A DNA stretch of 64,000 bases from Plotosus lineatus. Lineage: Eukaryota > Chordata > Actinopteri > Siluriformes > Plotosidae. The translations under genes and the position numbers were made by a program. This document shows, in pieces, positions 12,211 through 25,479 of the stretch; within the stretch, counting starts at the first letter, position 1; every line of letters starts with the position of its first letter. The stretch lies in NCBI GenBank assembly GCA_024760905.1, contig CM045731.1, positions 50,555,001-50,619,000 on the forward strand, given 5' to 3'. The notes below the pieces were generated by a model. It saw nothing but the letters and a program-made list of their open reading frames with translations. It searched no databases and had not been told where the DNA came from.

Positions 12211-12330
12211 TATATAAAGGGCGTCCTACTGATAAATGGATTTGTATTGATTTTTGACCTAATTTTTGTTAATTCTGAATAACATTTTTTGCATCTGGTT
12301 GCAGCCATAGCACATACTGTTATGTAGGAC

Positions 12331-13100
<770 letters not shown>

Positions 13101-14447
13101 GAAATCTGCTTAAAAATATATACATTTTTTTTTTTTTTGCAAACAACTCGACTGCAATGTCATTTTTAAAGGCTGCATAGTGAAAATATCTGAAATCACC
13201 AGAGTGCGCTGCTCTATTCTGCAGTCTATGTGCCTTTCTTTCTTTCTGGAGATCTCGAGGGAACAGGAAGGAAGAGTGAAGCTAATATCCTCCCATCTCC
13301 TATTACAATTACATCACTCTGTTTGGCCACCACACACCTGCAAAGAATTATTTGCTCAGTCGCAATTCATTCTAATGTGAAGAATCAATAATGACTGAGA
13401 AATCGCTCAATGCACCGTGGCTTAGCTGTGAATTCACGCTTTCAGGTTGATCTTGGCTGGTCTCAATAAGAAAGTCAGGTCTGTATGTGGCTCATCATAA
13501 ACATAATGCAAACTCAACCTGTTGTTTGATTCATGGATAGTTTTCCAACGTATCCTAGAGTTTTCCTACCTGTCAAGGGAAGAGAAAAAAACAACAAGAA
13601 ATACATGAGCAGGTCCAAGAGGATCACTGAAAACATTTTGGACATTGTAAAGGCGTAGTGAATGAACGGAATTTAGGTCAGGGCACAATAGAAGCTCGTG
13701 TAATTGAAACACTGAGGAACACAATCCATGCAGTCCAAGTTCCCATGAAAAACCAGCCATGCTTTTTATTCATATGAAGTACCGTACAGCATACAGCATA
13801 CCACATACCCCCATGGCATGTTACTGATCTTGCATGCCAACATGTTTCTCACTGTAAACCTGGAGCTATGGTGGAGACCCTCCTTTTATTATGATTTTAA
13901 AATGATCTACATCATGGATTCATTTCAGGGCTCAGAATCTACTTGCCAAGCTGTAATAGCTTCAAATACGTTTGATATTCTATGTAATAAGACATTTACA
14001 ACAAAGAGAAAGAACGATGCTTGAGAAATTAAACTCATCCAAGATCATGTGCAGCATATCTATGAATCCAATTTATTATCCACCGACTTGTATAAAAAAA
14101 TACAATTGAAAAAGTGCTTTTCAGACATTTTCTTTAATGCTTTACATTTTCCTTCTATTCCTTCTTATAATGTTTATGTACAAACTAGTATTTAAAAAAA
14201 AAAACCCTCCATAACACAAAACACAACATGGCCATGTCCCCTCCCAACAGTGTCAAATTCTTCAGCTGTAGTTGCACGGCAAAGGTCAATTTTGACTGTA
14301 ATTTGACCTTGAAAATATTGGGCCATGGTCATGGTCCTCTGAACACATACGAGAAGGAGTTCAGATAGAGTTGTGGTTCAAACACGAAGGCACTATGATG
14401 CATGGCGAAGACAAATTTTGACAAAGTGACCACAAGTTCTCTTCCAC
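13101..14447. other. unassigned sequence
   Basis: A T-rich tract near 13124-13138 follows the RTE remnant. The rest is unique-looking. The small frames here match no family I know. Confidence 0.45.
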
Positions 14448-14781
14448 TCACTCATTTGCCAAACTGCTTAATCTTATTGGGGTAATGGGGATTCTGGAGC
14501 CTCTCTCAGCTGTCCCTGGTTAAAAGCTCGCAAAAGACAGGCCTGAACTCTCAGTAAATGACAGCTCGCCAGACCACAACACTAATAAACTCAACTATTC
14601 ACATTCACAGGCAATGTGAAGCAGCCAATTAGCTTAATTTACAAGTCTTTGGACTGTGAGAAGAAACCAGAGTATCTGGAGGAAACCCACACAAACAGAG
14701 AGAAACACCCACTCCCAGAACTCGAGCCCAGGCCCTTCTCGCTGTGAGGCAAACATGCTAACCACTATGCTTCCATGCCAC
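14448..14781 (-). repeat. SINE-A copy
   Basis: Minus-strand SINE-A. The tail region is ctgcttaatcttattggggt, the body cagccaattagcttaattta and tttggactgtgagaagaaac, and the head cttctcgctgtgaggcaaac. The tail is diverged and no clear target duplication was seen. Confidence 0.75.
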
Positions 14782-14789
14782 AACCGAGC

Positions 14790-16238
14790 CCAATCTGACC
14801 TTGAAATATTAAATCAAAGTCATGACCTGCAAAATTTGTACAAAAAAATGAGGTGCAGTTGAGGTTAAAAGTATGGAGGTCCGGCCTTAAACCTATCAGT
14901 AATTGCACAATAAAGGTTCTTGACTTATGGGTGGGAGCATTACCAAAAAGTGACAAAGCAGGATTTGGGAATCAAGAATACTGCGTCCACCTCAACTATG
15001 ATCACTCATGTAGTACACAGGCATCTCATGTAATATGAGAATGATGATCCTGAGATTTTTTTTTTAATTTATATTCTTGACTTTACACACAGTGTAGTAA
15101 AACATAAGTAGGTTCCAAATAAGCTAAAAAAAGAATGTATGTATGGACCATGGTGATGGTTACAACATTTGCACACAGCCTACATTCCCCGCTTCTCTGT
15201 AGGATGGCGCAGCCTTCGTGATTTGGTTCGCAGGTAGTGCTAATGTGCTACATCATATTTCAAGGGAGCCTCCTCAATCTCTGCGCCATGACTCTGGCAG
15301 ACTGTCTGTGGGGGGCAGCTTACACAAAATCTCCCTTTGTGCATCATCTGAGCTTTGGAGCCATCTTTACCAGGGTAAGAAAACAGACTGAAGCTCCATA
15401 GCTTTAGCATTATTCTTTTATCCCAACCTGATCTTTAATTTTGTCTTCGTGTAAAATGCTTGCAGACTTTTTCTTTTCATCTGCTTAATTGAGTAAGAAT
15501 TGCTTTCTTACATATTTAAAGTTGGACCATGAGTGGATTTTGGGTTGCATATAAAAGATCAAGTTCAAGTATTTAGAGCTATTGAATCACCAAACGTGTT
15601 TTGAGGGGAAGATTAGAAATAATAATAAAATTATAAGTCGTCACAAGAATTAAAATTAAAAAATGGGAGCCACATCATATCCTTTTATCTCATTAGAAAA
15701 GACAAAACATAACACAAACGGATGGGTTAACTGTGTAGGCTGAAGCAAGCTGTATTTCACTCTACAGCCTTGGTGGAGGCCAGTGCACACAATACACACC
15801 CACCTTGAGCAGGTTATGAAGCTGAAACATGTCATGCTTTTGGCGGCATCATTCATCTTCACATTCTCACGTGTGATTTATGCTTCCAGTGGTTTATCTG
15901 CTTCTGAAACAACGGAAATGAATCCCCCATAAGAGTACACTGTCATTTCTATCAACTCAAAAATGAGTGGGGTCGTAGGCATAACTGATGGTTCCAAGCA
16001 TGTCCTGTGTTGTTGCTTCAAAAAAAAAATGTCTGTACCCCAATGAAAAGGACAGTTAGTGTCTCAATGAATTATATCGTGCTTTAGTTATGCATATACT
16101 GAAATCAAAAACTGAATATCATAAGTATTGTGCCTTGTCAGAACTGTCGACTTTCCTGTGAAATTTAGTGTCTGCATGCTTACAATATGTAGGTACTGTC
16201 ATGTTTTTGTGCCTGTTCATTATTTTTATATTGTAACA
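14790..16238. other. unassigned sequence
   Basis: No exon, RNA gene or repeat body was recognised. Short A/T runs lie near 15058 and 16020. Confidence 0.45.
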
Positions 16239-17111
16239 CAGGGATCCCTCACTTTCCGCAGTTAATTGGGACCGAGATCCCCCCCGTGACCACCGAATTC
16301 CGGGAAATAGGATCGACCCCCCCCTTGACTGACGTATACGTACATGGATACATGTACATTTTATCAATAAAAACATATTCAACACTATAAATGCTTATAA
16401 TAACAATTAAACATTCAAAAATAATGCATAAGATGTAAATCAAATATAAATACAGATGCTCCCCAACTTATGTTTTTAATTGGTTCCGGATGGTTATACA
16501 CACATAAATACCCTTACCGTATCTCATAAAACACACATAAAAAAAATGTATTATTATAAACGGAACATAATATAAAATAATATCAAACATATCAAATAAT
16601 AACATTAATTTCAAATAAGTCACTTATTTATACCGAGTCACTTTACATGAAGCTTAAAACAGCCAATCAACACTTACAATATGTGAGGTGCTCAATACCG
16701 AAAGTAGTGTACTTGCTGTGGGTTATATGAACTTCCGGTCTTTCAAGTGCGCAAGGGTACCGTTGAACTCGTTTAGAGCACAGCCTGCAGTGATGTGAAT
16801 CACAGAGCGGAGAGTTCTCTTTCTTGGATTCAAGTTTTCATTCATTTTACAACTCTCTTTGCTTAACTGAGTATGCATTAGATTGTGCCGATCCGAGCAA
16901 ATAGTTAATTCACCTCTGTGTATGAGACTTGCACCGATGCTAGTAGGCTTACGCTTCTGACCCACCATATTTGCTTAGGTTTACAAAAGTCCACAAAACA
17001 GTGTAAACACAAAGATCACAGAGAAGACGTCTTAACATGCTATATAACTGATATGTATAACGATATATATAAATAAATCTATACGTATATATATATATAT
17101 GTGTTTGTGTA

Positions 17112-17153
<42 letters not shown>

Positions 17154-17594
17154 ACTGGGAAGAAAGAGGGGCACGTTCAGTCTGTTGTTTGTAAACAATG
17201 GACGCAGCGTCATTACGTCATTGTGTCCGTGTACTACCTAGGTACATCTAAACTCAAAATTTGACTTTTTTTTTTTTTTTTAAACCGCAAAATCGAAAAA
17301 ACTTAAAACGGATGAACGCAAGTCGGGGAGCGTCTGTACACACATACAGATGCGCACGCACACAGATGCGTACCTCACATAAAAATGTAATTGGTTTTGG
17401 TGTGGGGTTTTGCGTTGTTCTTTTGTTTGAGCTTTTGGGTTTTTTGCATAATTGGCCTTGTTTTGCAGTATTTTCCTTAACTTTTCCCCCTATTCTTCCT
17501 TAATTTCCTTATTTTCTAATTCAATGAATATTTTTTAAAGGCACGATGCACTGAAGCCGCATGAATTGAAGCGCGAAGTAGAGTGGGATCCCTG
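16239..17594 (-). mobile_element. Tigger-A copy interrupted by Tigger-B
   Basis: The left end cagggatccctcactttccg and right end (inverted) cagggatcccactctacttc match Tigger-A in reverse orientation. Outer parts 16239-16452 and 17337-17594 join across the insertion at ...caaatataaaTA|cacacatacag, the same order as in the uninterrupted copy near 50880. TA follows the right end. Confidence 0.8.
16453..17336 (-). mobile_element. Tigger-B element nested in Tigger-A
   Basis: The termini are cagatgctccccaacttatg and, inverted, cagacgctccccgacttgcg, with TA on each side. The interior has a T/A-rich stretch, an internal (TA)n tract (about 17084-17148) and a short minus-strand frame starting MVGQKRKPTS at 16968. 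The same frame start (MVGQKCKPTS) recurs in the second Tigger-B copy, so the segment belongs to the family. It lacks recognisable DDE motifs. Confidence 0.75.
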
Positions 17595-17647
17595 TATGTG
17601 TGTGTATGTGTATGTGTATATATACACATACACATATATATATACAC

Positions 17648-17733
<86 letters not shown>
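17595..17733. repeat. (TG)n(TA)n(CA)n microsatellite
   Basis: Alternating purine-pyrimidine dinucleotides begin directly at the right TA of the Tigger-A copy. Confidence 0.9.
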
Positions 17734-17734
<1 letters not shown>

Positions 17735-17743
<9 letters not shown>

Positions 17744-20037
17744 TATACAGTGTGATATTGCAATATTATTTTTAGGTCATATCACTAAGCCTTTACAACA
17801 CAAGCTATATTTTCAACAAACATAATTGAATAATTTCAACTACATGCAACTACAGTGTCCTATTCAAGACAGGTTGGATTAAGATTGGATTCTATAGACA
17901 TCATGAACTATTTCTGCGCTCAGGCCAGAAACACAAAGTAGGACAGCGAGTGCAGTGATCGAAAGCAGCACCATCGCAACAATGAGCCTGGAAATCTGTT
18001 TCATGACCTTTGAAATGTAAATTGTCATAACTGTTACTCACAATGGACACATGAACTGTGTTATCCACAGAGAATTGAAGAGAAATTGTAGTCACAGCAC
18101 TGTAATGCAAGATAAATTCTGAACTCTTAAACTAGTATTACACAGAGCATCGGATGCTAATCAACATAGCAAATTTTGGATTTCATCAGGGTTCGTAAAA
18201 AGGTCAATTAACAGTTTGCTAACAGTTTTCAACAAGGATCACTAAAGTTCTTTTTGGTTCACCCGGTGGTGAACACAGTGCTAGGAAGAACTTAAACACC
18301 TTTTTTTAATAGGGTTGGGTCCAATAATCATTTTTTTGTTCTTTTTCTTCCTCTTTCCTTTTCTCATGCTGGAAGATATCTCCAGCAGCAGCAGCCACAC
18401 AAAGCAATTCTTCCTCAAAGTGCAGCACCATGTTATGCTTCTTCCTGACAGAAATGCTTTCCATATTCTGGAAGTCCATCTCCTATATCTATGAAGGGGT
18501 TGCCCATAACTTTTATAGGGGTAAGGGTGGTTCAATTTCAAAATCCGCCCAAAATTCACCTCGTGTTTTACCAAGAGTTTGAAAAGTTCCCAAATGTGTC
18601 CAGTGGCGAAAGTATTTGAAATACCTGTTCATGGTCTCAAACATGAACACGAATGAGTTGCGAACAGTTGCTAATGTTCGTCAAGTGTCTTTCGCAACCA
18701 TTCACACAAATGTTGATTACTGTCAATACAGGGGTGAACACAGATTTTTGTCAACAATTATCAGAAAAGCCTGTAAATCCAAAATTTACTACATTTGTCA
18801 GCATTGGCCGCACCATATGATACAGACTTGAGGCTTTTTCATCCTTTCAGAGATGCTAGTTATCTTTTTCACATAAAAGAACACCTTGACTCTTTGTGTC
18901 CGGATGAACTGAATCAATCCTTCTTGAAAAAGACAGACTTGTTTTTACAAACAAGTATTAAGTCTCTTTTCTTTAGTTTATCCACTTTTGAGAAAATGTA
19001 ACTTTTAGAGTTCACATCAGAAGCTACATCTTTAAGAAATTAAAATTTTCAAGGACCTGTTAGGAATACTGGGAAGTATACGAAAAAGTAAAAAGCATTC
19101 TCCATTGATCTGTGCTTCAGAGAATGCATTCAGGGATGACTTACATGACTACGCACTACATACAACTTCACTTTCATCATTTAAACAACAACACTTCTCT
19201 TTACAGACCTGTCTTGATTATATCCTATTTATTTTGAGCTAGGAACTAAGACAGGCCTGAACTCTCAGTGACACTTCTGGCCAATCACTTAGCCTTCTTC
19301 TTCAATTAGAGGGGCGGCTTAAATGTCATCGAAAAGCCAGTGCATGAATCTAATGAGACTATCTCCTAATAGTGGTGCATGAGCTAGTCGAAGGAAAACT
19401 CTACCATGAGCTTATTAACTCTTCTGTTACTGACGTAGGCCAATGTAGTGTCACCTAGATTCTCATCTACTCATTAGAATCACTGGCACCTACCTTCCCA
19501 TTGTACTGCATTCATATCCTGTAGGAGTAGGTTGATTAGTTCAGTGTCAGTGACACTGTGTTCACTGCCCCAGAAATCAAAAACAGTGCTTCACTGGTGT
19601 TCTTTGTAGAGGTTCTCCCTCATATTATTTTTTTTTTACTCTGCCACTTATGGGAAAACTTTAAATTACCTCCACTAGTTGTGCATTTCGATAGTTAAAC
19701 TTTCTAGAACGTCACAGGGAGATCCTGCTTTCTTGTTAACAGCAAACATACATTTTTGGCTGTGAATCTTCCCCACACACTCTTCCAAGTTCTAAATATT
19801 CTCTTCCAAATACAGAAGAATAAATGCTGAGTTGATGCATTAGGAAGAAATATCAATTTGTGTAACTTCATTAGCTTTTGGAAGATTGGTTTCCAAACTT
19901 GAAAAGCTTATCCTTTCTAGAATGCCGCTACCCCAGTGAATGTGACTCCAGCTTTACACATTCCATTTATACATTTATACATCTCTGTCAGTGAGCCAAA
20001 GTTATATTTATTTCTACCATTCCGAAGCATCAGATGG
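17735..20037. other. unassigned sequence
   Basis: Mostly unique AT-rich DNA. Two similar motifs (aggggtgaacacag near 18731 and ggtggtgaacacag near 18265) hint at a decayed dispersed repeat at 18180-18800, but no terminal repeats were found. Confidence 0.4.
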
Positions 20038-20287
20038 CTCTCAGTCAGAGGTTGGCAAACTACAGCCCACGGGCCACATCCGGCAAGTTGGTCTTTTTAA
20101 TCCGGCCCATCGAAGACTGATTGGTACAGAATTCATGTTTGATATGAATGATTGATTGATTGCATTCACTTGACTTTGACTTGAAATGCTTTTCAAAACC
20201 AGTGGCGCATTAGGCGTAGTCAGTTGATTTTAAGCTTGAGCAACTTCCTGTTATCACTTTTCTACTGCACAGAACCCATCTGCAGCA

Positions 20288-21561
20288 ATGTCAGAGAAAA
20301 GAAAAGTAGACAGTGAGTGTCGGGTGGTTCATAAGGAATGGACACCTAAATATTTTTTAATCAAGTCCGGTCAAAGGCTGTATCTCTCATTTGCCAAGAA
20401 ACCATTTCGGTTTTAAAAGAATACAACATCAGCCGCCACTTTCCCACCAAGCATGCTAATTACACCAACAACCTGTCACCGCTAGAACATCCAGCTACTG
20501 CTGATAGGTTGGTCGCGAGCTTGGAGGCTTAGCAAAACACCTTCACCTGAGAAACTTCCATCTAAGAATCAAACACGAGGATATATGCATAATTCAACAG
20601 GAAGCACTGTGTAAATCCGTGGTGCAGCTCGAACACGTAGTGAAGCCAGTTGTGAAACTCGTTAACTTTACTCGAGTGACAGGACTTCATCATCGTCAGT
20701 TTATTCATTTTCCTGAAGAAACTGACACTGATCACTTGGACTCTGTTTACCTTCTCACGTCCGCTGGTTCAGTTTGGGGAAAGTATGCCAGCGAGTGTTT
20801 AGCTCCAACAGGAGATTATTTCATTTTTGGAGCTACTAGAGAACACTGACAATGTTCCTGAGCTGAAAGACACAAATTGACTTTGTGATTTCACTTTTAC
20901 TGTGGACAGACTGACCCACATAAGCTGAATGTGAAGCTACTAGGAAAAAAACAGTTTGTGCATCGAATGCAAGGAAACATCAGAGCCTTCAAAACCAGGC
21001 TAGTTTTATTTTCAAAGCAAATGTCAGACAAGTCATTCACTCATTTCCCCCACACTGGCCACGTTAAAAGACACCCTGCAAGATTGCAGTTGGAACTGAT
21101 TGATCTTCAATGTGACATGACGTTACAGGAGAAGTTCAACTCCCTTAAACAACTTCTTCTTTTCCTTTCGGATGTTCCCTTCAGGGGTCGCCACAGCAAA
21201 TGATCTACCTCCATCTCTTCCTATCCTCTGCATCTTCTACTCTTACTCACTCCTACTACCAATATACTCACTATCCCTCCTGTGTACATGTCCAAACCAT
21301 CTCAATCTATTCAACTCCCTTAAACTGGACGAGTTTTATGCTTCAGTAAGTGACAGCCAAATTTCCAAACATCCAGAAGATGGTCCAGAGGATTCTGGTG
21401 TTGTTTGTCTGTACATATGTGTGTGTGAACAGACTTTTAGTCTGAGGAACACCAACAAAGCACCCCACAGATCGCAACTGAGTGATGAACACTTCAAATC
21501 TGTTCTGAGAACCATAACAGAATTACTTACCCAGCATTGTTGCGCTGGCAAAAATGGGTGA
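20288..21561 (+). pseudogene. degenerate hAT transposase coding region
   Basis: It starts at an ATG giving MSEKRKVDSECRVVHKEWTP, shifts frame before the LICQETIS finger, and carries stops near 20525-20600. The C-terminal dimerisation end includes CVCEQTFSLRNTNKAPHRSQ at about 21421-21480. The middle is shortened compared with family proteins. A 159-bp RTE insertion (21151-21309) splits the segment between NSLK and LDEFYASVSD. Confidence 0.75.
21151..21309 (-). mobile_element. RTE LINE 3' fragment inserted in the hAT element
   Basis: It is flanked by a perfect 16-bp duplication, ttcaactcccttaaac (21135-21150 and 21310-21325). The insert matches the RTE 3' end (tcaggggtcgccacagcaaa, then ccaatatactcactatccct and catgtccaaaccatctcaat). 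About 100 bp is missing in the middle relative to the copy at 27698. It is truncated at the 5' side. Confidence 0.88.
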
Positions 21562-21740
21562 TCAACAACACTGTTCCCACTAAAAGGTATGTTAATATTT
21601 TAATGGGTTTTTTCTGTTTATGTTTGATATGTACTGTCAAAAAAATTTCATTTTTTTATTGTATCTTGCTGACCCGGTCCGTTCGTCAAAAAGTCAATGT
21701 GGCCCCCGAGCCAAAATAATTGCCCACCCCTGCTCTCGGT

Positions 21741-22392
21741 GGTGACCCAACAGCACCACATCGGGTCAACTTTAGCTTCAATGATGGCACAGAGGAATAA
21801 AGAACAGTATAATCCCAGCTATAGATGACAAGTCTTGGTTAAAGTGAGATTCAGACTGTTTCAAACTATATCTGAGACCAAGACAATTCTTCTGATATCA
21901 CCGAACAAACGCGCTAATCAAGATTAACATTGTTTGATGCACAACCTTACAAAAAGGTAGGGTGGAGAAAGGGAAAATTACTAATGGTACCCCCTAAAGC
22001 TCTACTCAGAAATTGATTCCAACCTGTTTCTACAAGTACTAAGCAATCAAGTCTGCTCTCAGATCGATTTCCTCTGGCTAGTGAACACTGCAGGACACAA
22101 AGGGCAAAATGTTTCTGTTCTGAGGACATGCACAATACCAAAAGAGTATTTTTAGGAATTTTGTCTTATTTAAAGAGCCCTACTCAGAGTCTACATTTGG
22201 TAGAGCAATTGTAAGAAAATAGGAAAAAAAAAACAAAAAACAAACAAAACACCAAACAAACAAATAAGTATATATGGTCATATATATGGTCATGAGTTCT
22301 TTAAGGCAATGTTTCACCAACTCTTGGCTAATGCTTGGAAAGACTGTGAATTCAACACCGTTAGAAATTTATTTTCTAGATTTTAAGCATAT
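21741..22392. other. unassigned sequence
   Basis: No exon or repeat body recognised. An A-rich stretch at about 22218-22262 precedes the SINE-B target site. Confidence 0.45.
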
Positions 22393-22410
22393 ACACTATA
22401 GACACCCAAC

Positions 22411-22751
22411 AGGGCAGTGGTGCCCTGGTGGTATAGGGCACTGGATCGCTGATCCTAAGGTTGGGGGCTCGAGTCCCACTCTCCTCAAGGTTGTCACTGT
22501 CTCCCTGGTGCAACTAACTGGGTTATCAAAGGCCGGCCATGTCGCTCACTGTCTATGGTGTGAGGTTCTTGTAAAAGAACCATTGCTGACTTTCGTAAAG
22601 AATAGGCTGCATAGCTGTCAGTGTGTTTCTGTCCCTTGCTAAAGGGTTGTGTTAGGAAGGGCATCCGACGTAAAAACCTATACCAAATCAAACGTGCGAA
22701 TTATTCGCTGTGGCGACCCCTGATAAAGGGAAAAACCCGAAAGGAAATCTC
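22411..22751 (+). repeat. SINE-B, full length with 18-bp target duplication
   Basis: The head agggcagtggtgccctggtg is followed by a B-box-like gggggctcgagtccc. The middle is gttatcaaaggccggccatg and gtcagtgtgtttctgtccct, with aagggcatccgacgtaaaaa after it. The tail tattcgctgtggcgacccct is shared with the RTE LINE. The flanks acactatagacacccaac (22393-22410) and acactacagacacccaac (22752-22769) differ by one base, so the insertion is relatively young. Confidence 0.93.
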
Positions 22752-23084
22752 ACACTACAGACACCCAACCATCACACCCATACGCGAAACTTATTCCGTA
22801 ATGGCATGGTTTATTAAGGCTGAACTTTAGTTTCTTGCCCAGAGCATAAACCTTAACCTAACTGGAGCAATCCTCCGAAAATCTAAGGAAGGCCTGTTCA
22901 GAAAAGTGATGGACAACATACACACCAGCTTAAGGACTTCCTCGACTATGGCTATTGGCACACGAACCATCTGATACCTAGCAAGACTACATCATATGTG
23001 ATGCAATGTGGTGTATTGATGTGATTGTTCAAATTCATAGATGCTCCTTTTCGAGCATGATACTACAAGGGATGGTAGAGTCAC

Positions 23085-23405
23085 ACATTCATTTTCTGTA
23101 ACTGTTTAATCCTAATTAGGGTCACGGGGAGGCTGGTGCCCATCCCAGCCGACTCCGGGTGAGGGCAGAGCACACCCTGGACGGCTCGCCAGGCCATTGC
23201 AGAGCGGAAACATGCTGACAGCTTTGCAGCCTACTCTTGTCCAAAGTCAGCAATGTTTTTTTTTACATGCCTCACACCATAAACAGTGAGAGACGTGGAC
23301 AGCCTTTGATAACAGCAGTTAGCTGCACTGGGGAGACAGTGAGGTTTGAACCCCCAACCTTAGGATTAGTGATCCATCACCTTTACCATCAGGCCAGCAC
23401 TACCC
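23085..23405 (-). repeat. chimeric SINE: SINE-B head joined to SINE-A-type tail
   Basis: On the minus strand the SINE-B head and middle run to cagctgtcagcatgtttc. Then, instead of the usual tgccccttgctaaaggg and RTE-like tail, comes cgctctgcaatggcctggcg followed by ccagcctccccgtgacccta and a gaaaatgaatg end, which is the SINE-A tail. No base-level sign of a separate later insertion was seen at the junction. Confidence 0.75.
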
Positions 23406-23409
23406 TGGT

Positions 23410-24905
23410 ACAGTCATGTTGAACACATTTTGCAGCAATCGACAGTATAAATTAAGAAAATATTTAGGATTCTGTCCAATTTGAAAACTTACTTTAGAAA
23501 AAAATTAAGGTGATAATCGGTATACTACTACTGGAGCTTCATATTCTGCAGTTCTTATCAGAGACATAATCAGGACAATCCTGTTTTGATTGCATTTGAC
23601 CCAACAGTGGTTTGCAATAACCAAATAACCATCGGTCCTTAGCCATGGCATGGCTCACTTCACTGCGCAGAGAAAATAACAATATTTGGGCAATTGTTCA
23701 TGTGCAGAGCCAAACTACACCACAACTCTCCTATGTTTGAAGAGCGATTGAGCACACCATCGTAAAAGACTGCAAAGATCTGAAAATCCCATTCTTTCTA
23801 TCATTTGGAAACACCAGTCGCAGACAAGGCGTCCTAATCTTTCTCTTTGCAATGACACATGCCTACAGCTCCCATAATGCAGTGTGAAGTCAGGGATGAA
23901 AGAGAAACATAAAAACGGGTATAAAAATAGAAGATCAAGCTCGTCGGTAGTAATCCCCATTCAGTCATCCTTCCAGCAGTTCTTACCATGGCCTGATTGG
24001 AGCCAATCTGATATTACACAATAGCAGGGACTTTCTACTCACATAGCATCTTGGTACTCATCAGGAGAAGAGACTGAAAGAAGTGCAAAGAAGTTAGGTG
24101 AGGCACATCAAAGCCAAACTGCTTGTGATCCATGAGCTGTGATGGGAGACTTGTCCTTTAGGCAGCGGTTCCCGCTGAGAGCTTTTAACAAGCTCAGACA
24201 AGTGACAGAATGGTGTAGAACAAATAGAATTCAACTTAACAGCATGGTGAGTGAACAAGCATAGATCAAGTCACTATGCAAGTGCACCATTATGGCAAAT
24301 ATTCATATGCTTTTGACACAGTCTGGGTTTTAGAGTGCAGCACTACAACTGCACACCTTGTTTACCACTGAAATCAGACCAATTACTGTAAACGAAAAAA
24401 AAAACTATAACTTCAGACTCGAAATTATTTCACATGGTAGTCTTTAATCAACACACTACCATACAGTGCATAAGGGAATCCATGTACAACACAATTTAAA
24501 AACTAGTTTCATGTTATTCAAAATGTAAATAAAGTTCATTGATACCAAATCACAGATGATTTCTGGAAGTGTTCCTGAGCTCATGCAGTGATTTACATAG
24601 CAGAATCATGCCTGGTTTTAATGCAATACAGCCTGAAGTCTGAAGATCTATTGACCGAATTAGTGATTTTCTGTCTTGTCCCTTGTACACAGAGATATCT
24701 TATCCATACACTGTAGATATATAAAGATATATTCTTGGATCATTTGATGATAATATGTACTGTGCTTTATATGAGCTGCTCAAAGTCTTTACAAATTTCA
24801 GAATTATGTTTAGCATAGAATTGCAAACACAGGTATACAGATTGCACCCAATATGTCACTGATCTGTAGCCAATTAACCAAAATGTTCATCCAGCTTTCG
24901 TTTCT
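23410..24905. other. unassigned sequence
   Basis: Unique-looking intron sequence with no exon or known repeat body seen. Confidence 0.45.
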
Positions 24906-24910
24906 TTGTT

Positions 24911-25089
24911 TTAAGCGGGGTTGGAAAGTAACACGAGTGCACTGGACTGTGGCAAGTAAAAAGTCTGTAGGACGGGAGAAATTAACGAGCAAGTTGTCAT
25001 GCTGGCCACCAGATAAATTCAATGGGCAAACAAAATAGTGTTGCTGACCAGTAAATATGAAGGACTGGTCATTTTGCTAAATTCCACCC
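24911..25089. mobile_element. second copy of the small hAT-like element
   Basis: It shares gcaagtaaaaagtctgtagg, agtgttgctgaccagtaaat and the terminal aaattccacccct with 6133-6341. The left end is diverged and no matching 8-bp flanks were found, so the left boundary is approximate. Confidence 0.6.
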
Positions 25090-25479
25090 CTATTGAAATA
25101 CCACTTACTTTTTCAGCCTTTTGCTGAACTTGTCCCAACTTTCTTGAGCATTGATGCTGCCATCAAATTCAAAATAAGCTGTATCATGAAATTGTACAAC
25201 ATTGATTTCAACATGTGATACTGCTATCTTCTACGGTAAATAAAATGTTTATTTAGGATATTTGCGAATCATTGTTTCCTGTTTTTATTTTAAACTTTAC
25301 ACAACATTTTGCACATTGTACACAAAATTTTGTAATGAGGGTTGGGATAGAACATAGATGCTGTACACTTATTTTTGATACATTACAACTTTGTCTTCTT
25401 AAACAATAACTCAAAATGTTGCCGTTCCTGTATTCTTCAGTTTGAAATTAATGTATTAAAAGGTAATAAACTGGGGGGG

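Larger units (their letters stand above)
20046..21732 (+). mobile_element. hAT transposon remnant (GTF2IRD2/ZBED-like transposase), RTE insertion inside
   Basis: The ends are cagaggttggcaaactacag and, inverted, caggggtgggcaattatttt. The 8-bp flanks ctctcagt (20038-20045) and ctctcggt (21733-21740) are the target duplication. Plus-strand coding is broken but recognisable: a zinc-finger-like segment LICQETISVLKEYNISRHFP (about 20385-20445), later LNHRQF-type sequence (LHHRQFIHFPEETDTDH), then LNVKLLGKKQFVHRMQG and LQLELIDLQCDMTLQEKFNS, and finally NTNKAPHRSQLSDEHFKSVL. That order is the domesticated GTF2IRD2/ZBED hAT transposase family. Frameshifts, stops and internal deletions make it inactive. 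Confidence 0.85.

Noticed and set aside
21172..21561. 129-codon plus-strand frame that could pass as a gene
   Set aside because: It fuses antisense RTE tail (SGVATAND...) to the end of the hAT transposase; the 16-bp duplication shows it is an insertion artefact.
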